Notes: a model not told the origin generated them from the sequence alone. A stretch of DNA of 37,895 bases from Chryseobacterium sp. (GCA_003248755.1 QFQW01000032.1:1-37895); one strand, 5' to 3'. Numbered from the stretch's first letter, positions 1 through 8,142 are shown. Numbers and translations: made by a program.

Positions 1-1936
1 TACCTAATAGCACATTATCTTTATAAACATTATAACCATCTAAAGCAAAATTGTCCGTAGAAGCTGTCCAGGTAAGATATGTAGAAACATTTGTTGTTGA
101 GGTTGCTGCTAGATTAAGAGGAGTAGTTGGAGCGGTTGTATCTGGCCCATTTGGATTATATTTTGCACCTAAACCAACTGCGTAGAATGCATCTTGTGTA
201 GCAATTGCCTCTGGGGAATTAGCACCATAAAGTTCTGTTGCTACCTGAATACCAAAGTCTCTTGCATTCATGTAAGTCGAGTTGGAGGATAAGTAAGCTG
301 TTTCCAAACGATAAACGATCTTTGATGCTTTTTCAAATCCGATTCCCGTTACACTGTATGATTTTCCAATATCATTGGTTCCCGTTTTTCCTTGCACAAG
401 AACATAATACCAATGGTTCAAAACACCACTGTTGGTGTGAACGCCACAATAATCATTCGCATCTCGATCAGGTGTGGTACAACCTTCTGCAGCTGTTGCC
501 GGTTGCCAGTTGATACCTCTGTATGTGTCTGGTTGGCCTGCAGATTTCGGGTCACTTAAAGATCTTAGATAATAAGGAGCGTATAATGTGATATCCTCTC
601 CAATTTTGAAGGCTTGCTTGTTTGGCAGATAAGTTTCTTCAACAACAGATCCCCAAATATCAGAAAGTCCTTCGTTCATAGCTCCGGATTCTCTTTGATA
701 TGCTAACGCTGCTGTAGAAGCACACACGCCGTGTCCTAGTTCGTGAGCTGTAACATCAAAAGCCGTTAAAACATTGAAGTTGCTTGTTCTGTCTCCGTCA
801 CCATAAAGCATGTAAGAGCCTGACCAAAAGGCATTGTTCACATTATTTCCGTAGTGGACATAGCTTCTCAATATCGAGCCATTGTTGTCATAACTATTTC
901 TGTTGTGAAAATCTTTGAAGTAATCATAGGTCTTTTCTACTCCAAAGTGTGCGTCCAAAGCGGCATTGTCCCAAGTAGAATTATCAAATTCCGTAGCAGA
1001 CCAATCGTTGTCAGCATCTGTAAAATCGGTATTACTTATGGATGTATTTTTTTTCAGATTATATGTTCTTACGCCATTTCCTCTGGTTGTATCATAAAGA
1101 ATGTAATTGTCACCAGCAGTATTTAATGAGGTTTCAATAGATTGAGTTCCACTGTATCTTGTTGCAGCATTACCTGCAGCAAGTTTAGAGACCGTATTCT
1201 TTAATTCAGAATCTTTTACCTCAGAAGTAATTTTCTCTGTATCAAGTTCATTTTTTAGTATGTTGTGGTTACGTCCATTTGCGTGTTTGATAATGGCATC
1301 GGATAATAAAACCTGACCATTAGAAGCATCTACATAGATATAAGCTCTGCTCATTGGTTGAGATGCGAAAACATCAAACTTATAAGCTAAAGACAGTTTG
1401 TAACTTTCATCCGCCTGTTGGAGTGGAAGAAGAACTAGCTCACCAGCTGGCTTTTTGTAATTATCCACATTGCTTTCGGCATCATCCCACATGTACTTTT
1501 GAGCTCCAACGCTTTGGATGGCTTTGTCCAGGGCAGCCTGAGAAGAAATTTTTGGAGATGTAATTACATTGTTTGTTGTGAAGATATCACCATTCATGCT
1601 GGTAAGTTCTCCATTTTTATAATGTAAATTGTAAACACCAAATTCAACTTTTACATTGTTATAATATAATTCATATTTCTCATCCAAAAAATTACCAGCG
1701 GTAATTTTCTCTGATTTAGTAAGCTTAAGTTCTGATCCTGCAGGAAGTTTTAAAATTGTTTTGAATAAGTCAGCTTTGTTTGCAGATTTTAAATTTGAAC
1801 CGCTCTTAAAAGTTGCCAAACTAACATTCCCGTTCTTCTCGGTAATTTTCTTGTCAATGTATTCTTGTGCATTTGCGGATAGGGTAAAACCGAAAATGCT
1901 ACATAGAATACCTATTCGTAAAAGTTCTTTCTTCAT
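1..1936 (-). CDS. Secreted M4 (thermolysin-like) zinc metallopeptidase, 3' end outside window
   Basis: Exported endopeptidase of the thermolysin family. The reading frame is open from the ATG at 1936 to the left edge, giving about 645 residues without a stop. It begins with a signal peptide (MKKELLRIGILC... ending near SANAQ), followed by a propeptide region of FTP/PepSY type (about residues 25-220). The catalytic domain has the zinc motif HELGH at residues 398-402 and the third ligand in NEGLSD (Glu422). The M4 active-site stretch GVHTNSGVLNHWYY lies further on. From about residue 595 a fibronectin type III-like domain starts (APTTPLNL...YLTWTAS...GYNVYKD) and is cut by the edge. In Bacteroidota such proteases often end in a type IX secretion sorting domain, which would lie outside the window. 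The family call is firm; the secretion route is inference. Confidence 0.93.
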   Translation of the reverse strand, partial: MKKELLRIGILCSIFGFTLSANAQEYIDKKITEKNGNVSLATFKSGSNLKSANKADLFKTILKLPAGSELKLTKSEKITAGNFLDEKYELYYNNVKVEFGVYNLHYKNGELTSMNGDIFTTNNVITSPKISSQAALDKAIQSVGAQKYMWDDAESNVDNYKKPAGELVLLPLQQADESYKLSLAYKFDVFASQPMSRAYIYVDASNGQVLLSDAIIKHANGRNHNILKNELDTEKITSEVKDSELKNTVSKLAAGNAATRYSGTQSIETSLNTAGDNYILYDTTRGNGVRTYNLKKNTSISNTDFTDADNDWSATEFDNSTWDNAALDAHFGVEKTYDYFKDFHNRNSYDNNGSILRSYVHYGNNVNNAFWSGSYMLYGDGDRTSNFNVLTAFDVTAHELGHGVCASTAALAYQRESGAMNEGLSDIWGSVVEETYLPNKQAFKIGEDITLYAPYYLRSLSDPKSAGQPDTYRGINWQPATAAEGCTTPDRDANDYCGVHTNSGVLNHWYYVLVQGKTGTNDIGKSYSVTGIGFEKASKIVYRLETAYLSSNSTYMNARDFGIQVATELYGANSPEAIATQDAFYAVGLGAKYNPNGPDTTAPTTPLNLAATSTTNVSTYLTWTASTDNFALDGYNVYKDNVLLG

Positions 1937-2040
1937 ATATTAGGTATTAAATCTAGGGCGAATTTAGTAAATTTTTAATAATAATAGTACTTTACCCTAT
2001 CTAATTTGGTAAAATATTAACGATAATTGAATAAAATAAA

Positions 2041-2065
2041 AAATCCAGTAATTTATGCTGGATTT
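2041..2065 (-). terminator. Rho-independent terminator after pepD
   Basis: Stem AAATCCAG / CTGGATTT with a 9-nt loop, followed on the minus strand by a T-rich run. It lies 15 bases past the pepD stop. The region from here to 1936 also holds the promoter and leader of the M4 protease; I see no gene there. Confidence 0.75.
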
Positions 2066-2079
2066 TTATGGCGGGATAA

Positions 2080-3522
2080 TTATTTTTTAACTGGGATATT
2101 TTGTAAAATATCTTGTGTATATGTCCAGAATTTTTGAACAGATGATATGTTGGCTCTTTCGTCCGGAGAATGCGCACCCTTGATTGTCGGTCCAAAAGAG
2201 ACCATTTCCATTTTTGGATAATTGGCTCCGATGATTCCGCATTCTAATCCTGCATGACAAGCAACAACCAATGGTTTTTCTCCGAAATTAGACTCATATA
2301 GTTTAGTCATTACTTTGATGATTTCAGCATCAGGTTTTGGTTTCCAGCCTGGATAAGAACCTCCAAATTCCGTTTTTAAAGAATTGCTTTCAAAAGCTGA
2401 TTTCAATTGATTGGCAACTTCCCATTTTGTAGATTCTACGGAAGAACGTGTTAAATTTAAAATTTTAATTTCTCCATTTTTCAATTCAACTCTTGCAACG
2501 TTGTTAGATGCTTCTACCAAACCTTCTACATCCGGACTCATTCGGAAAACACCATTATGAGCCGCATTCATTGCAAAGATTATTTTTTTCGAATTTTCAA
2601 TAGAAATTGCTTTCTCTGATGAATCTGTTTTTTCAATATTGATAACCAAGTCTTTTTCTAAGGAAGCAAATTCCTCCAAAATCTCAGATTTTAATTGTTC
2701 AATTTTTGAAATAAAATCTTCTGAATTGTTGGCAAAAACAATTGCTTTAGCTTCTCTCGGAATAGCATTTCTCAAACTTCCGCCGTCAATTGATATTAAT
2801 TGAATTTGATTTTCCAACCCTAAGAATAAAAATCTTCCCAATAATTTATTCGAGTTCCCAAAACCTTTGTGGATGTCCATCCCGGAATGTCCGCCTTGTA
2901 AGCCTTTGATCTCGATTTTGAAAATTTCTCCTTTTGCTTCTTCCAAATCGAATTTTGCAGACGCTGTTACATCCACGCCACCAGCACAACCGATATCGAT
3001 TTCGTCATCTTCTTCGGTATCAAGATTTAAGAGAATTTCACCTTTCAATTGTCCGGGTTTCAAAGCTAAAGCACCTGTCATTCCTGTTTCTTCATCAATC
3101 GTGAAAAGTGCTTCCAGTTCAGGATGTGCAATGTCGCTGCTTTCTAAGATAGACATAATTGTAGCAACACCCAAACCGTTGTCAGCACCCAAAGTTGTTC
3201 CTTTTGCCTTTACCCAATCGCCATCCACATACATTTGGATTCCTTGGGTTTCGAAATCAAAATCTACATCGTTGTTTTTTTGGCAAACCATATCAAGGTG
3301 CGATTGCATCACGATTGGTGTTCTGTTTTCCATTCCCGGAGTTGCAGATTTTGTGATGATGATATTTCCAACTTCGTCGACAGTTGTTGGTAATCCCAAA
3401 TTTTCACCGAATTCTTTTATGAATTTTATAACTTTTTCTTCTTTTTTTGAGGGTCTTGGAACCGAATTCAGTGCTTCGAAATTTTTCCAGATCACTTTTG
3501 GTTCCAGTTGTGAATATTCCAT
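2080..3522 (-). CDS. pepD: Aminoacyl-histidine dipeptidase (M20 family, PepD/carnosinase type)
   Basis: Cytoplasmic zinc dipeptidase that cleaves Xaa-His and other dipeptides; 480 aa, the usual PepD length. Metal-site signatures run in the expected order: SHLDMV (His75, Asp77), LGADNG (Asp114), DEETG (Glu144, Glu145), LNLDTEEDDE (Asp168) and the C-terminal GAHSPDE (His451). The lid domain contains GGHSGMDI near residue 211. The ATG at 3522 gives the canonical start MEYSQLEPKVIW. The gene stands alone, divergent from the FUSC gene at 3661, with its own terminator. Nothing is missing from the catalytic set. Peptide salvage is the likely role. Confidence 0.95.
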   Translation of the reverse strand: MEYSQLEPKVIWKNFEALNSVPRPSKKEEKVIKFIKEFGENLGLPTTVDEVGNIIITKSATPGMENRTPIVMQSHLDMVCQKNNDVDFDFETQGIQMYVDGDWVKAKGTTLGADNGLGVATIMSILESSDIAHPELEALFTIDEETGMTGALALKPGQLKGEILLNLDTEEDDEIDIGCAGGVDVTASAKFDLEEAKGEIFKIEIKGLQGGHSGMDIHKGFGNSNKLLGRFLFLGLENQIQLISIDGGSLRNAIPREAKAIVFANNSEDFISKIEQLKSEILEEFASLEKDLVINIEKTDSSEKAISIENSKKIIFAMNAAHNGVFRMSPDVEGLVEASNNVARVELKNGEIKILNLTRSSVESTKWEVANQLKSAFESNSLKTEFGGSYPGWKPKPDAEIIKVMTKLYESNFGEKPLVVACHAGLECGIIGANYPKMEMVSFGPTIKGAHSPDERANISSVQKFWTYTQDILQNIPVKK

Positions 3523-3606
3523 TTTTTTGAAATTTTTTGAATTTGCAATTTACTAATTATGAAAGGAAAATGAAATCTTTATGATATAAATAATGTTTTC
3601 AGAATC

Positions 3607-3635
3607 TTGCAATAGATTTATCTTTTATAATTTTG
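3607..3635 (+). promoter_or_regulatory. Bacteroidota-type promoter for the small FUSC gene
   Basis: A TTG at 3607-3609 and TAATTTTG at 3628-3635 are 18 bp apart, matching the TTG / TAnnTTTG promoter pattern. The ATG is 25 bases beyond the -7 box. Confidence 0.5.
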
Positions 3636-3660
3636 AAGTCTGAATTCTAGCAAAATATTG

Positions 3661-4176
3661 ATGTCGAATTTTATAAAACAGTTTTCCAGATTTTTAAGAT
3701 TAAGAGTGTCCGTGTCGGAATGGATCTACTTGATAAAATGTGTGATTGGTGCGGCAATCTGTTATCTGTTTTATATTTTTCTTCCTCAATATCCTGTTTA
3801 CTGGGCTTTGATTTCTGTTGTGATTGTCTTCTCACCGGATAATAGTAATAAGTTGGCTTATGATAGAATTAAATCCAATCTTTTAGGAGCTTCGATAGGA
3901 ATGCTTTTATTTTTAATTCCCATTCCTAATATTTTGTTGATTTGTTTTGGGGTAGCTTTGACAATTTTAGTTGGGATTGCTTTGAAGCTTGATAATACAC
4001 TTCGTTCAGCTTTAGCAGCAATGGTGATTGTTCTGATCGAGGAAAATCAGGCTCACGATTGGCTGATTCCGATTGAGCGTGTGATTTGCGTTTGTATCGG
4101 ATGTTTTGTAGCACTAATCATCACTTTTGTTTTTTCTAAGTTCAAGACTTATGGTCAAACGTATCTGAAACATTGA
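3661..4176 (+). CDS. Small FUSC-family inner membrane protein
   Basis: Protein of 171 aa with about four to five hydrophobic helices, resembling the membrane half of FUSC / aromatic-acid exporter proteins. Typical elements are YWALISVVIVFSPD, followed by a basic stretch with RIKSNLLGASIGM, then two more helices and an EENQAHDWLIPIERV loop before the last helix. The large cytoplasmic half of full-length family members is absent, so this is a short form. A TTG precedes the ATG directly; I take the ATG at 3661. The substrate is unknown. A full-length FUSC protein is encoded at 25675-27933 in the same window. Confidence 0.8.
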   Translation: MSNFIKQFSRFLRLRVSVSEWIYLIKCVIGAAICYLFYIFLPQYPVYWALISVVIVFSPDNSNKLAYDRIKSNLLGASIGMLLFLIPIPNILLICFGVALTILVGIALKLDNTLRSALAAMVIVLIEENQAHDWLIPIERVICVCIGCFVALIITFVFSKFKTYGQTYLKH

Positions 4177-4189
4177 TGAAATGTACAAA

Positions 4190-4306
4190 ATCCCTAGCCC
4201 CGATAGCAGTGACATCCTTTTTTGTTTTCTATTGCGAATGTTATTTTACAGGTTATCTTTCTAAAAACAAAAAAGATATGGCGGATAGCGGGATTAAGCT
4301 CCTAAA
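4190..4306 (+). ncRNA. Large structured hairpin repeat (Flavobacteria-type, possibly Flavo-1)
   Basis: A non-coding stretch just after the FUSC stop begins CCCTAGCCCCGATAGCAG and ends GGATTAAGCTCCTAAA. Its two ends fold onto each other: the 5' arm ending CCTTTTTTGTTTT (about 4195-4228) pairs imperfectly with the 3' arm starting AAAACAAAAAAG (about 4264-4299). The sequence resembles an intergenic repeat I remember as common in flavobacterial genomes. Rfam's Flavo-1 motif is one candidate name, but I cannot confirm it here. A terminator follows directly. It could be a 3' UTR structure, a small RNA or a dispersed repeat. A 74-codon ORF through it is not convincing. Confidence 0.5.
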
Positions 4307-4310
4307 TAAA

Positions 4311-4336
4311 AAAACTCCCCAAAATTGGAGAGTTTT
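4311..4336. terminator. Bidirectional terminator between FUSC and ahcY
   Basis: Stem AAAACTCCCC / GGAGAGTTTT with one mismatch and a 6-nt loop, with T-rich sequence leaving it on both strands. It serves the convergent genes on either side. Confidence 0.7.
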
Positions 4337-4340
4337 TATT

Positions 4341-4368
4341 CTGAGATCCTTCGGCAAGCTCAGGGACA
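4341..4368. repeat. REP-like palindromic element, single copy
   Basis: CTGAG (4341-4345) and CTCAG (4359-4363) flank CCTTCGGCAAG. This is the same word family (CTTCG...CTCAG...GACA) as the paired copies at 8159-8234. Such short palindromes are scattered between genes in this group of bacteria. Confidence 0.5.
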
Positions 4369-4371
4369 ATC

Positions 4372-5685
4372 TTAATATCTGTAATACTCAGGTTTGAAAG
4401 GCCCTTTCACATCTACACCGATATAATCAGCTTGTTCAGGAGAAAGAACTTCTAGCTCAACACTTAATTTTTTAAGGTGTAATTCAGCTACTTTCTCATC
4501 GAGGTGTTTTGGTAACATATAAACTTCGTTTCCGTAAGCTGCAGAATTTGTCCAAAGTTCGATTTGAGCCAAAGTCTGGTTAGAGAAAGAGTTAGACATT
4601 ACGAAAGATGGGTGACCAGTTGCGCAACCAAGGTTTACCAATCTACCTTCAGCAAGGATGATAACTTCTTTACCTTCGATAGTGTAGATGTCAACCTGAG
4701 GTTTAACTTCAGATTTTGTGTGACCGTAGTTTTTGTTCAACCAAGCCATATCGATTTCGTTATCGAAGTGACCGATGTTACAAACAATCGCTTTATCTTT
4801 TAATTTCAAGAAATGCTCAGCTCTCACGATGTTGAAGTTACCGGTAGTCGTGATTACAATGTCTGCATTGTCCACAACAGTATCCAATCTTTTAACTTCA
4901 TAACCATCCATTGCAGCTTGAAGCGCACAGATTGGGTCAATTTCAGTTACAGTTACGATAGAACCAGCTCCTCTGAAAGATGCAGCCGTACCTTTACCTA
5001 CGTCTCCGTATCCGCAAACTACAACTCTTTTTCCGGCAAGCATTACGTCAGTCGCTCTTCTTACAGCATCTACTGCAGATTCTTTACAGCCGTATTTGTT
5101 ATCGAATTTAGACTTAGTAACAGAATCATTTACGTTGATTGCAGGCATTACCAAAGTTCCGTTTTTCATTCTTTCGTACAATCTGTGAACACCAGTTGTA
5201 GTTTCTTCAGAAAGACCTTTGATATCTTTTGTAAACTCTGGGTATCTGTCAAAAACCATATTGGTCAAATCTCCACCGTCATCTAGAATCATATTCAATG
5301 GTTTTCTGTCTTCACCAAAGAAAAGAGTCTGCTCGATGCACCAATCGAATTCCTCTTCGTTAAGACCTTTCCAAGCATAAACAGGAATTCCTGCAGCAGC
5401 AATCGCAGCAGCAGCGTGGTCCTGAGTTGAGAAAATATTACAAGAAGACCAAGTTACTTCAGCACCTAGAGCTACCAAAGTCTCGATAAGAACTGCAGTT
5501 TGGATTGTCATATGCAGACATCCGGCGATTCTTGCACCTTTAAGCGGTTGAGAAGGTCCAAATTCTTCACGGATTGCCATCAAACCTGGCATTTCTGCCT
5601 CTGCCAAAGTAATTTCTTTTCGTCCCCATTCTGCCAGGGAAATATCCTTAACTTTATAAGGAACGTATTGTGTTGTTGTACTCAT
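4372..5685 (-). CDS. ahcY: Adenosylhomocysteinase (S-adenosylhomocysteine hydrolase)
   Basis: NAD-dependent enzyme that splits S-adenosylhomocysteine into homocysteine and adenosine, removing the inhibitory product of SAM-dependent methylation. It is 437 aa, full length. Visible landmarks are GCLHMT (His58), SEETTTGVHR (159-168), the catalytic pair in NDSVTKSKFDN (Lys191, Asp195), the NAD-binding loop GYGDVGKG (225-232), NIGHFDNE, and the conserved tail KPEYYRY that reaches into the neighbouring subunit. It is a single-gene unit with its own promoter (TAATTTTG at 5721-5728, minus strand) and a shared terminator at 4311-4336. I see no SAH riboswitch in the short leader. Confidence 0.98.
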   Translation of the reverse strand: MSTTTQYVPYKVKDISLAEWGRKEITLAEAEMPGLMAIREEFGPSQPLKGARIAGCLHMTIQTAVLIETLVALGAEVTWSSCNIFSTQDHAAAAIAAAGIPVYAWKGLNEEEFDWCIEQTLFFGEDRKPLNMILDDGGDLTNMVFDRYPEFTKDIKGLSEETTTGVHRLYERMKNGTLVMPAINVNDSVTKSKFDNKYGCKESAVDAVRRATDVMLAGKRVVVCGYGDVGKGTAASFRGAGSIVTVTEIDPICALQAAMDGYEVKRLDTVVDNADIVITTTGNFNIVRAEHFLKLKDKAIVCNIGHFDNEIDMAWLNKNYGHTKSEVKPQVDIYTIEGKEVIILAEGRLVNLGCATGHPSFVMSNSFSNQTLAQIELWTNSAAYGNEVYMLPKHLDEKVAELHLKKLSVELEVLSPEQADYIGVDVKGPFKPEYYRY

Positions 5686-5720
5686 ATTTAAAAATCAAAA
5701 TAAGTTTTAAAACTAAAGCG

Positions 5721-5728
5721 CAAAATTA
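5721..5728 (-). promoter_or_regulatory. -7 box of the ahcY promoter
   Basis: TAATTTTG on the minus strand matches TAnnTTTG and lies 35 bases from the ahcY ATG. No clear TTG was found at the right -33 distance. Confidence 0.4.
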
Positions 5729-5774
5729 CGATTTAAGTTTTACATAAAAAATTTCGAGTACCAATGTTTTTGTT

Positions 5775-6494
5775 TTACAGTCCTTTTCGGCCTTCTATCC
5801 AGTAAGCTTGAGAGAAGATCTGATTACCGGAAATATCATTTTTTTTCAATGATTTGCGGACCGACTGTAATGTTTTACCATTCCCGGTAATGTAGAAAGC
5901 GGTATTGTAAGGGTCAATTATTTCCTCTTTAATAAGAATATCAATAGATTCGATAATTTTCTCAGGCTCATTTTTTAATGTATAATATCCGTATAGTTCA
6001 AGGTCTTTCAGGACTTGATGGTCATCCAATTCAAAAATACTGTCAAAAGAATAATATCCATAACCATCAGTTTCATATTTTATAGATAAAGCTACTCCCA
6101 GAGAGGTCTCATCACCAATTACAATATGATGTTTAAAATCACATTTGAACATATCTTTCCCCCTTGGAATAATATATTTTATCGTTTCTCCAACTTTTAG
6201 ATTTTCTATAAAATCACAGCCGGACGCGCTTCCATGAAGATGGCAAAGAATCTCAAAAGTACCATCAGCCTTATCATAATTATAAGGTGTGTATTTCCTA
6301 TAATCCGTATCGTTTACCCGAAATTCGATAGCATATCCGGGTTTATATTCCAAACCGAGCAGATTGCCGGAGAATTTGATTTTCTTTAGATTTTCTGAAA
6401 TGTTTTCTGTTTCTATTACGGTTGTTTCACGAATATATTTGGAAGCTAATATGTTTTCCATTGTATCATTCAACCATTTTGGCATACTTGGCAT
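5775..6494 (-). CDS. Siderophore-interacting protein-type FAD flavoreductase
   Basis: Probable cytoplasmic ferric-siderophore reductase. It has the FAD-binding motif RKYTPYN (about residues 66-72; the family pattern is RxYT), a nucleotide-binding GDETSLG (about 127-133) and the family-like ending YWIEGRKGL. At 239 aa it is near the short end for the family. A TTG at 6500 opens the frame, but the ATG at 6494 is the likelier start and a further ATG at 6485 is possible. It follows the AraC regulator at 80-90 bp on the same strand, so the two are probably one transcription unit. Together with the divergent HugZ-like gene this suggests iron or heme acquisition. The electron donor and exact substrate cannot be read from the sequence. 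Confidence 0.8.
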   Translation of the reverse strand: MPSMPKWLNDTMENILASKYIRETTVIETENISENLKKIKFSGNLLGLEYKPGYAIEFRVNDTDYRKYTPYNYDKADGTFEILCHLHGSASGCDFIENLKVGETIKYIIPRGKDMFKCDFKHHIVIGDETSLGVALSIKYETDGYGYYSFDSIFELDDHQVLKDLELYGYYTLKNEPEKIIESIDILIKEEIIDPYNTAFYITGNGKTLQSVRKSLKKNDISGNQIFSQAYWIEGRKGL

Positions 6495-6580
6495 AATCAA
6501 TAATTTTTTACAAAGAAAATCAGATAAATGAAAGAAAACGATAGCTATTTTAAGGAAGTTATTGGACTTTTTGAGGTAAA

Positions 6581-7444
6581 TTATTTTGGAAAATCAATTT
6601 TATTTTTCTTTCTGAAATCCAAAGCAGATTGTTTTGTTAATTTCGAAAACAAGCGGGAAAAGTAAGCATAATCGTCGTAGCCAAGTTGATTGGCAATTTC
6701 TTTTATGGTCAAATCCGTATAAAAAAGCAGACGTTTTGCCTCGATGATAATTTCCTGCTGAATCCAATATCCTGCTGGATTTCCAGTGATGTCTTTCACA
6801 ACTTCCGATAAATAGGATGGGGAAATATTCATCAATTCAGCATAAGAAGATGGACTTTTCAAAGATTTGAATCTTTGTTTTACAAGGTGTTTAAATTGTC
6901 TTGTGAGTTTCAAAGCTCGGCTTTCCTTTATATCTTCCAGATTTGATTTTTCTGCAAATACCGAAGCCAGCATTCCCGTATAAGCATCCAACAGAGATTG
7001 AACTATTTTCAAGTCGCTATTTGATTTTTTATGATATAAATAAAGAAGTTGAGCACAATTATCAAGGTTCTTCGAAAACTCTGATTCTATTTTTACAGGA
7101 AGAATTGGGGAAAGCAATTCTTCAAAAACAGTACGAACTTCATTCGGAACTAGGTCAGAATTTACAGCTAAAAACCAACCATAGATATCAAAATTCTTTG
7201 AATAATGAACCTGCCCGGGCGTAATGCAAAAAACGGAGGGACCTTCCATTTTGAAATCTTTAAAATCTACCATAACCTCTGCTCTACCACTTTGCAGAAA
7301 AAGAAAGAGATAATGGCTGTCTCTGTGGACGCCTTTTTCCTCAATATCTTTATTGGTTTCCTCAGAATTTTCCCGAACGATTTCTATGAACATTCCGTCT
7401 TTTGTGATGTCGTTAAGACTATATGTTGGGATGTTTTTGTTCAT
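6581..7444 (-). CDS. AraC-family transcriptional regulator
   Basis: Transcription factor of 287 aa. An N-terminal cupin-like sensing region (about 20-110, with HRDSHYLFLFLQSG and PSVFCITPGQVHYS) precedes a C-terminal double helix-turn-helix domain (about 185-283). The latter shows the AraC hallmarks SPSYLSEVVKDITG and the second-helix block IKEIANQLGYDDYAYFSRLFSKLTKQSALDFRK. It sits upstream of the siderophore-interacting flavoreductase and diverges from the HugZ-like gene with a 125-bp gap, so it is the natural candidate to control both. The ligand is unknown. Comparable short AraC regulators beside flavoreductase genes are common in flavobacteria. Confidence 0.9.
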   Translation of the reverse strand: MNKNIPTYSLNDITKDGMFIEIVRENSEETNKDIEEKGVHRDSHYLFLFLQSGRAEVMVDFKDFKMEGPSVFCITPGQVHYSKNFDIYGWFLAVNSDLVPNEVRTVFEELLSPILPVKIESEFSKNLDNCAQLLYLYHKKSNSDLKIVQSLLDAYTGMLASVFAEKSNLEDIKESRALKLTRQFKHLVKQRFKSLKSPSSYAELMNISPSYLSEVVKDITGNPAGYWIQQEIIIEAKRLLFYTDLTIKEIANQLGYDDYAYFSRLFSKLTKQSALDFRKKNKIDFPK

Positions 7445-7516
7445 TTGGAATTAAATTACAAAAATTATTCAATAATTATATTGTAAATATAATATGACAA
7501 TTCACATAATAAAAGT

Positions 7517-7539
7517 TTATTTAGTTTAAATCTAAATAA
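7517..7539. promoter_or_regulatory. 23-bp palindromic operator upstream of the HugZ-like gene
   Basis: Perfect 8-bp inverted arms TTATTTAG (7517-7524) and CTAAATAA (7532-7539) flank an AT spacer. It lies one base upstream of the -7 box and covers the space where RNA polymerase binds, as expected for a repressor site. The shape resembles a Fur box of this phylum; the regulator is not proven. Confidence 0.6.
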
Positions 7540-7540
7540 C

Positions 7541-7548
7541 TATTTTTG
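7541..7548 (+). promoter_or_regulatory. -7 box of the HugZ-like gene
   Basis: TATTTTTG matches TAnnTTTG and ends 21 bases before the ATG at 7570. The palindrome at 7517-7539 lies directly upstream. Confidence 0.55.
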
Positions 7549-7569
7549 TAACATCTAAAAAAATATATC

Positions 7570-8094
7570 ATGAGTGAACATACAGAAGAAGCAAAAAGAC
7601 AGGCTAAACCACTTGCTCCAAAAGTAAAAGAATTGATTGCTAAAACGCTAAGTGTGACTTTGGCAACTGTAGACGCAGAAGGAACGCCGAATGCTAGTTA
7701 CGCACCGTTTGTAGAAATTGATAACAAATTTTACGTTTTGGTTTCTTTTATGGCGAGACACACAAAGAATTTGGCTGAAGGAAGAAAAGTTTCTGCAATG
7801 TTCATCGAGGATGAGTCTGCTACAAAACAAGTCTATGCAAGAGAAAGATTAACTGTCGAGGTTTCTACTTCTCAAATCGAAAGAGATACTGATGATTGGA
7901 ACAACATCGTTGGAAAACTAAAAGAAAGACACGGGAAAATCGTAGATGTTCTGAATGATATGACTGATTTTATCCTAATTGCTCTTCATCCGGTAAAAGG
8001 AGCTTATGTGAATGGTTTCGGTAGCGCTTATTTTGTAGATGCCAATCTTGAAATTATGGAACACAGAAACGATATCAATCACACACAAAAATAA
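7570..8094 (+). CDS. HugZ/HutZ-like heme-utilisation protein (PNPOx split-barrel fold)
   Basis: Protein of 174 aa with the pyridoxamine-phosphate-oxidase-like split barrel: VTLATVDAEGTPNASYAPFVEIDNKFYVLVS at the start of the barrel and FILIALHPVKGAYVNGFGSAYFV near the end. The GFGxAY block followed by EHRNDI matches the heme-oxygenase-like HugZ/HutZ group, where the C-terminal His contacts heme. Expected role: binding or opening heme so that iron can be released in the cytoplasm. It diverges from the AraC/flavoreductase pair, and its promoter carries a palindromic operator. A general flavin-binding PNPOx protein is the alternative, but the C-terminal signature and context favour heme. Confidence 0.8.
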   Translation: MSEHTEEAKRQAKPLAPKVKELIAKTLSVTLATVDAEGTPNASYAPFVEIDNKFYVLVSFMARHTKNLAEGRKVSAMFIEDESATKQVYARERLTVEVSTSQIERDTDDWNNIVGKLKERHGKIVDVLNDMTDFILIALHPVKGAYVNGFGSAYFVDANLEIMEHRNDINHTQK

Positions 8095-8118
8095 TATCGA
8101 TTTTTGAATATATATGAG

Positions 8119-8142
8119 AGGCTTAGTCAGAAAACTAAGCCT
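8119..8142 (+). terminator. Terminator after the HugZ-like gene
   Basis: Perfect 9-bp stem AGGCTTAGT / ACTAAGCCT with loop CAGAAA, then TTTGTTATTTTTT. Confidence 0.85.

Noticed and set aside
1920..1940. Apparent one-base frameshift near the start of the M4 protease
   Set aside because: A first count of the A-run suggested an extra base; recounting shows four A after CGT and an unbroken frame from the ATG at 1936.
2867..3556. 229-codon open frame on the plus strand opposite pepD
   Set aside because: It is an antisense shadow of a strongly conserved enzyme frame; its translation has no domain, signal or family resemblance.
4173..4397. 74-codon frame after the FUSC gene
   Set aside because: It runs through the hairpin repeat, the terminator and into the ahcY stop. 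The structural repeat explains the sequence better.
4813..5286. 157-codon frame opposite ahcY
   Set aside because: Ser/Tyr/Cys-rich antisense product of conserved ahcY codons, no recognisable protein features.
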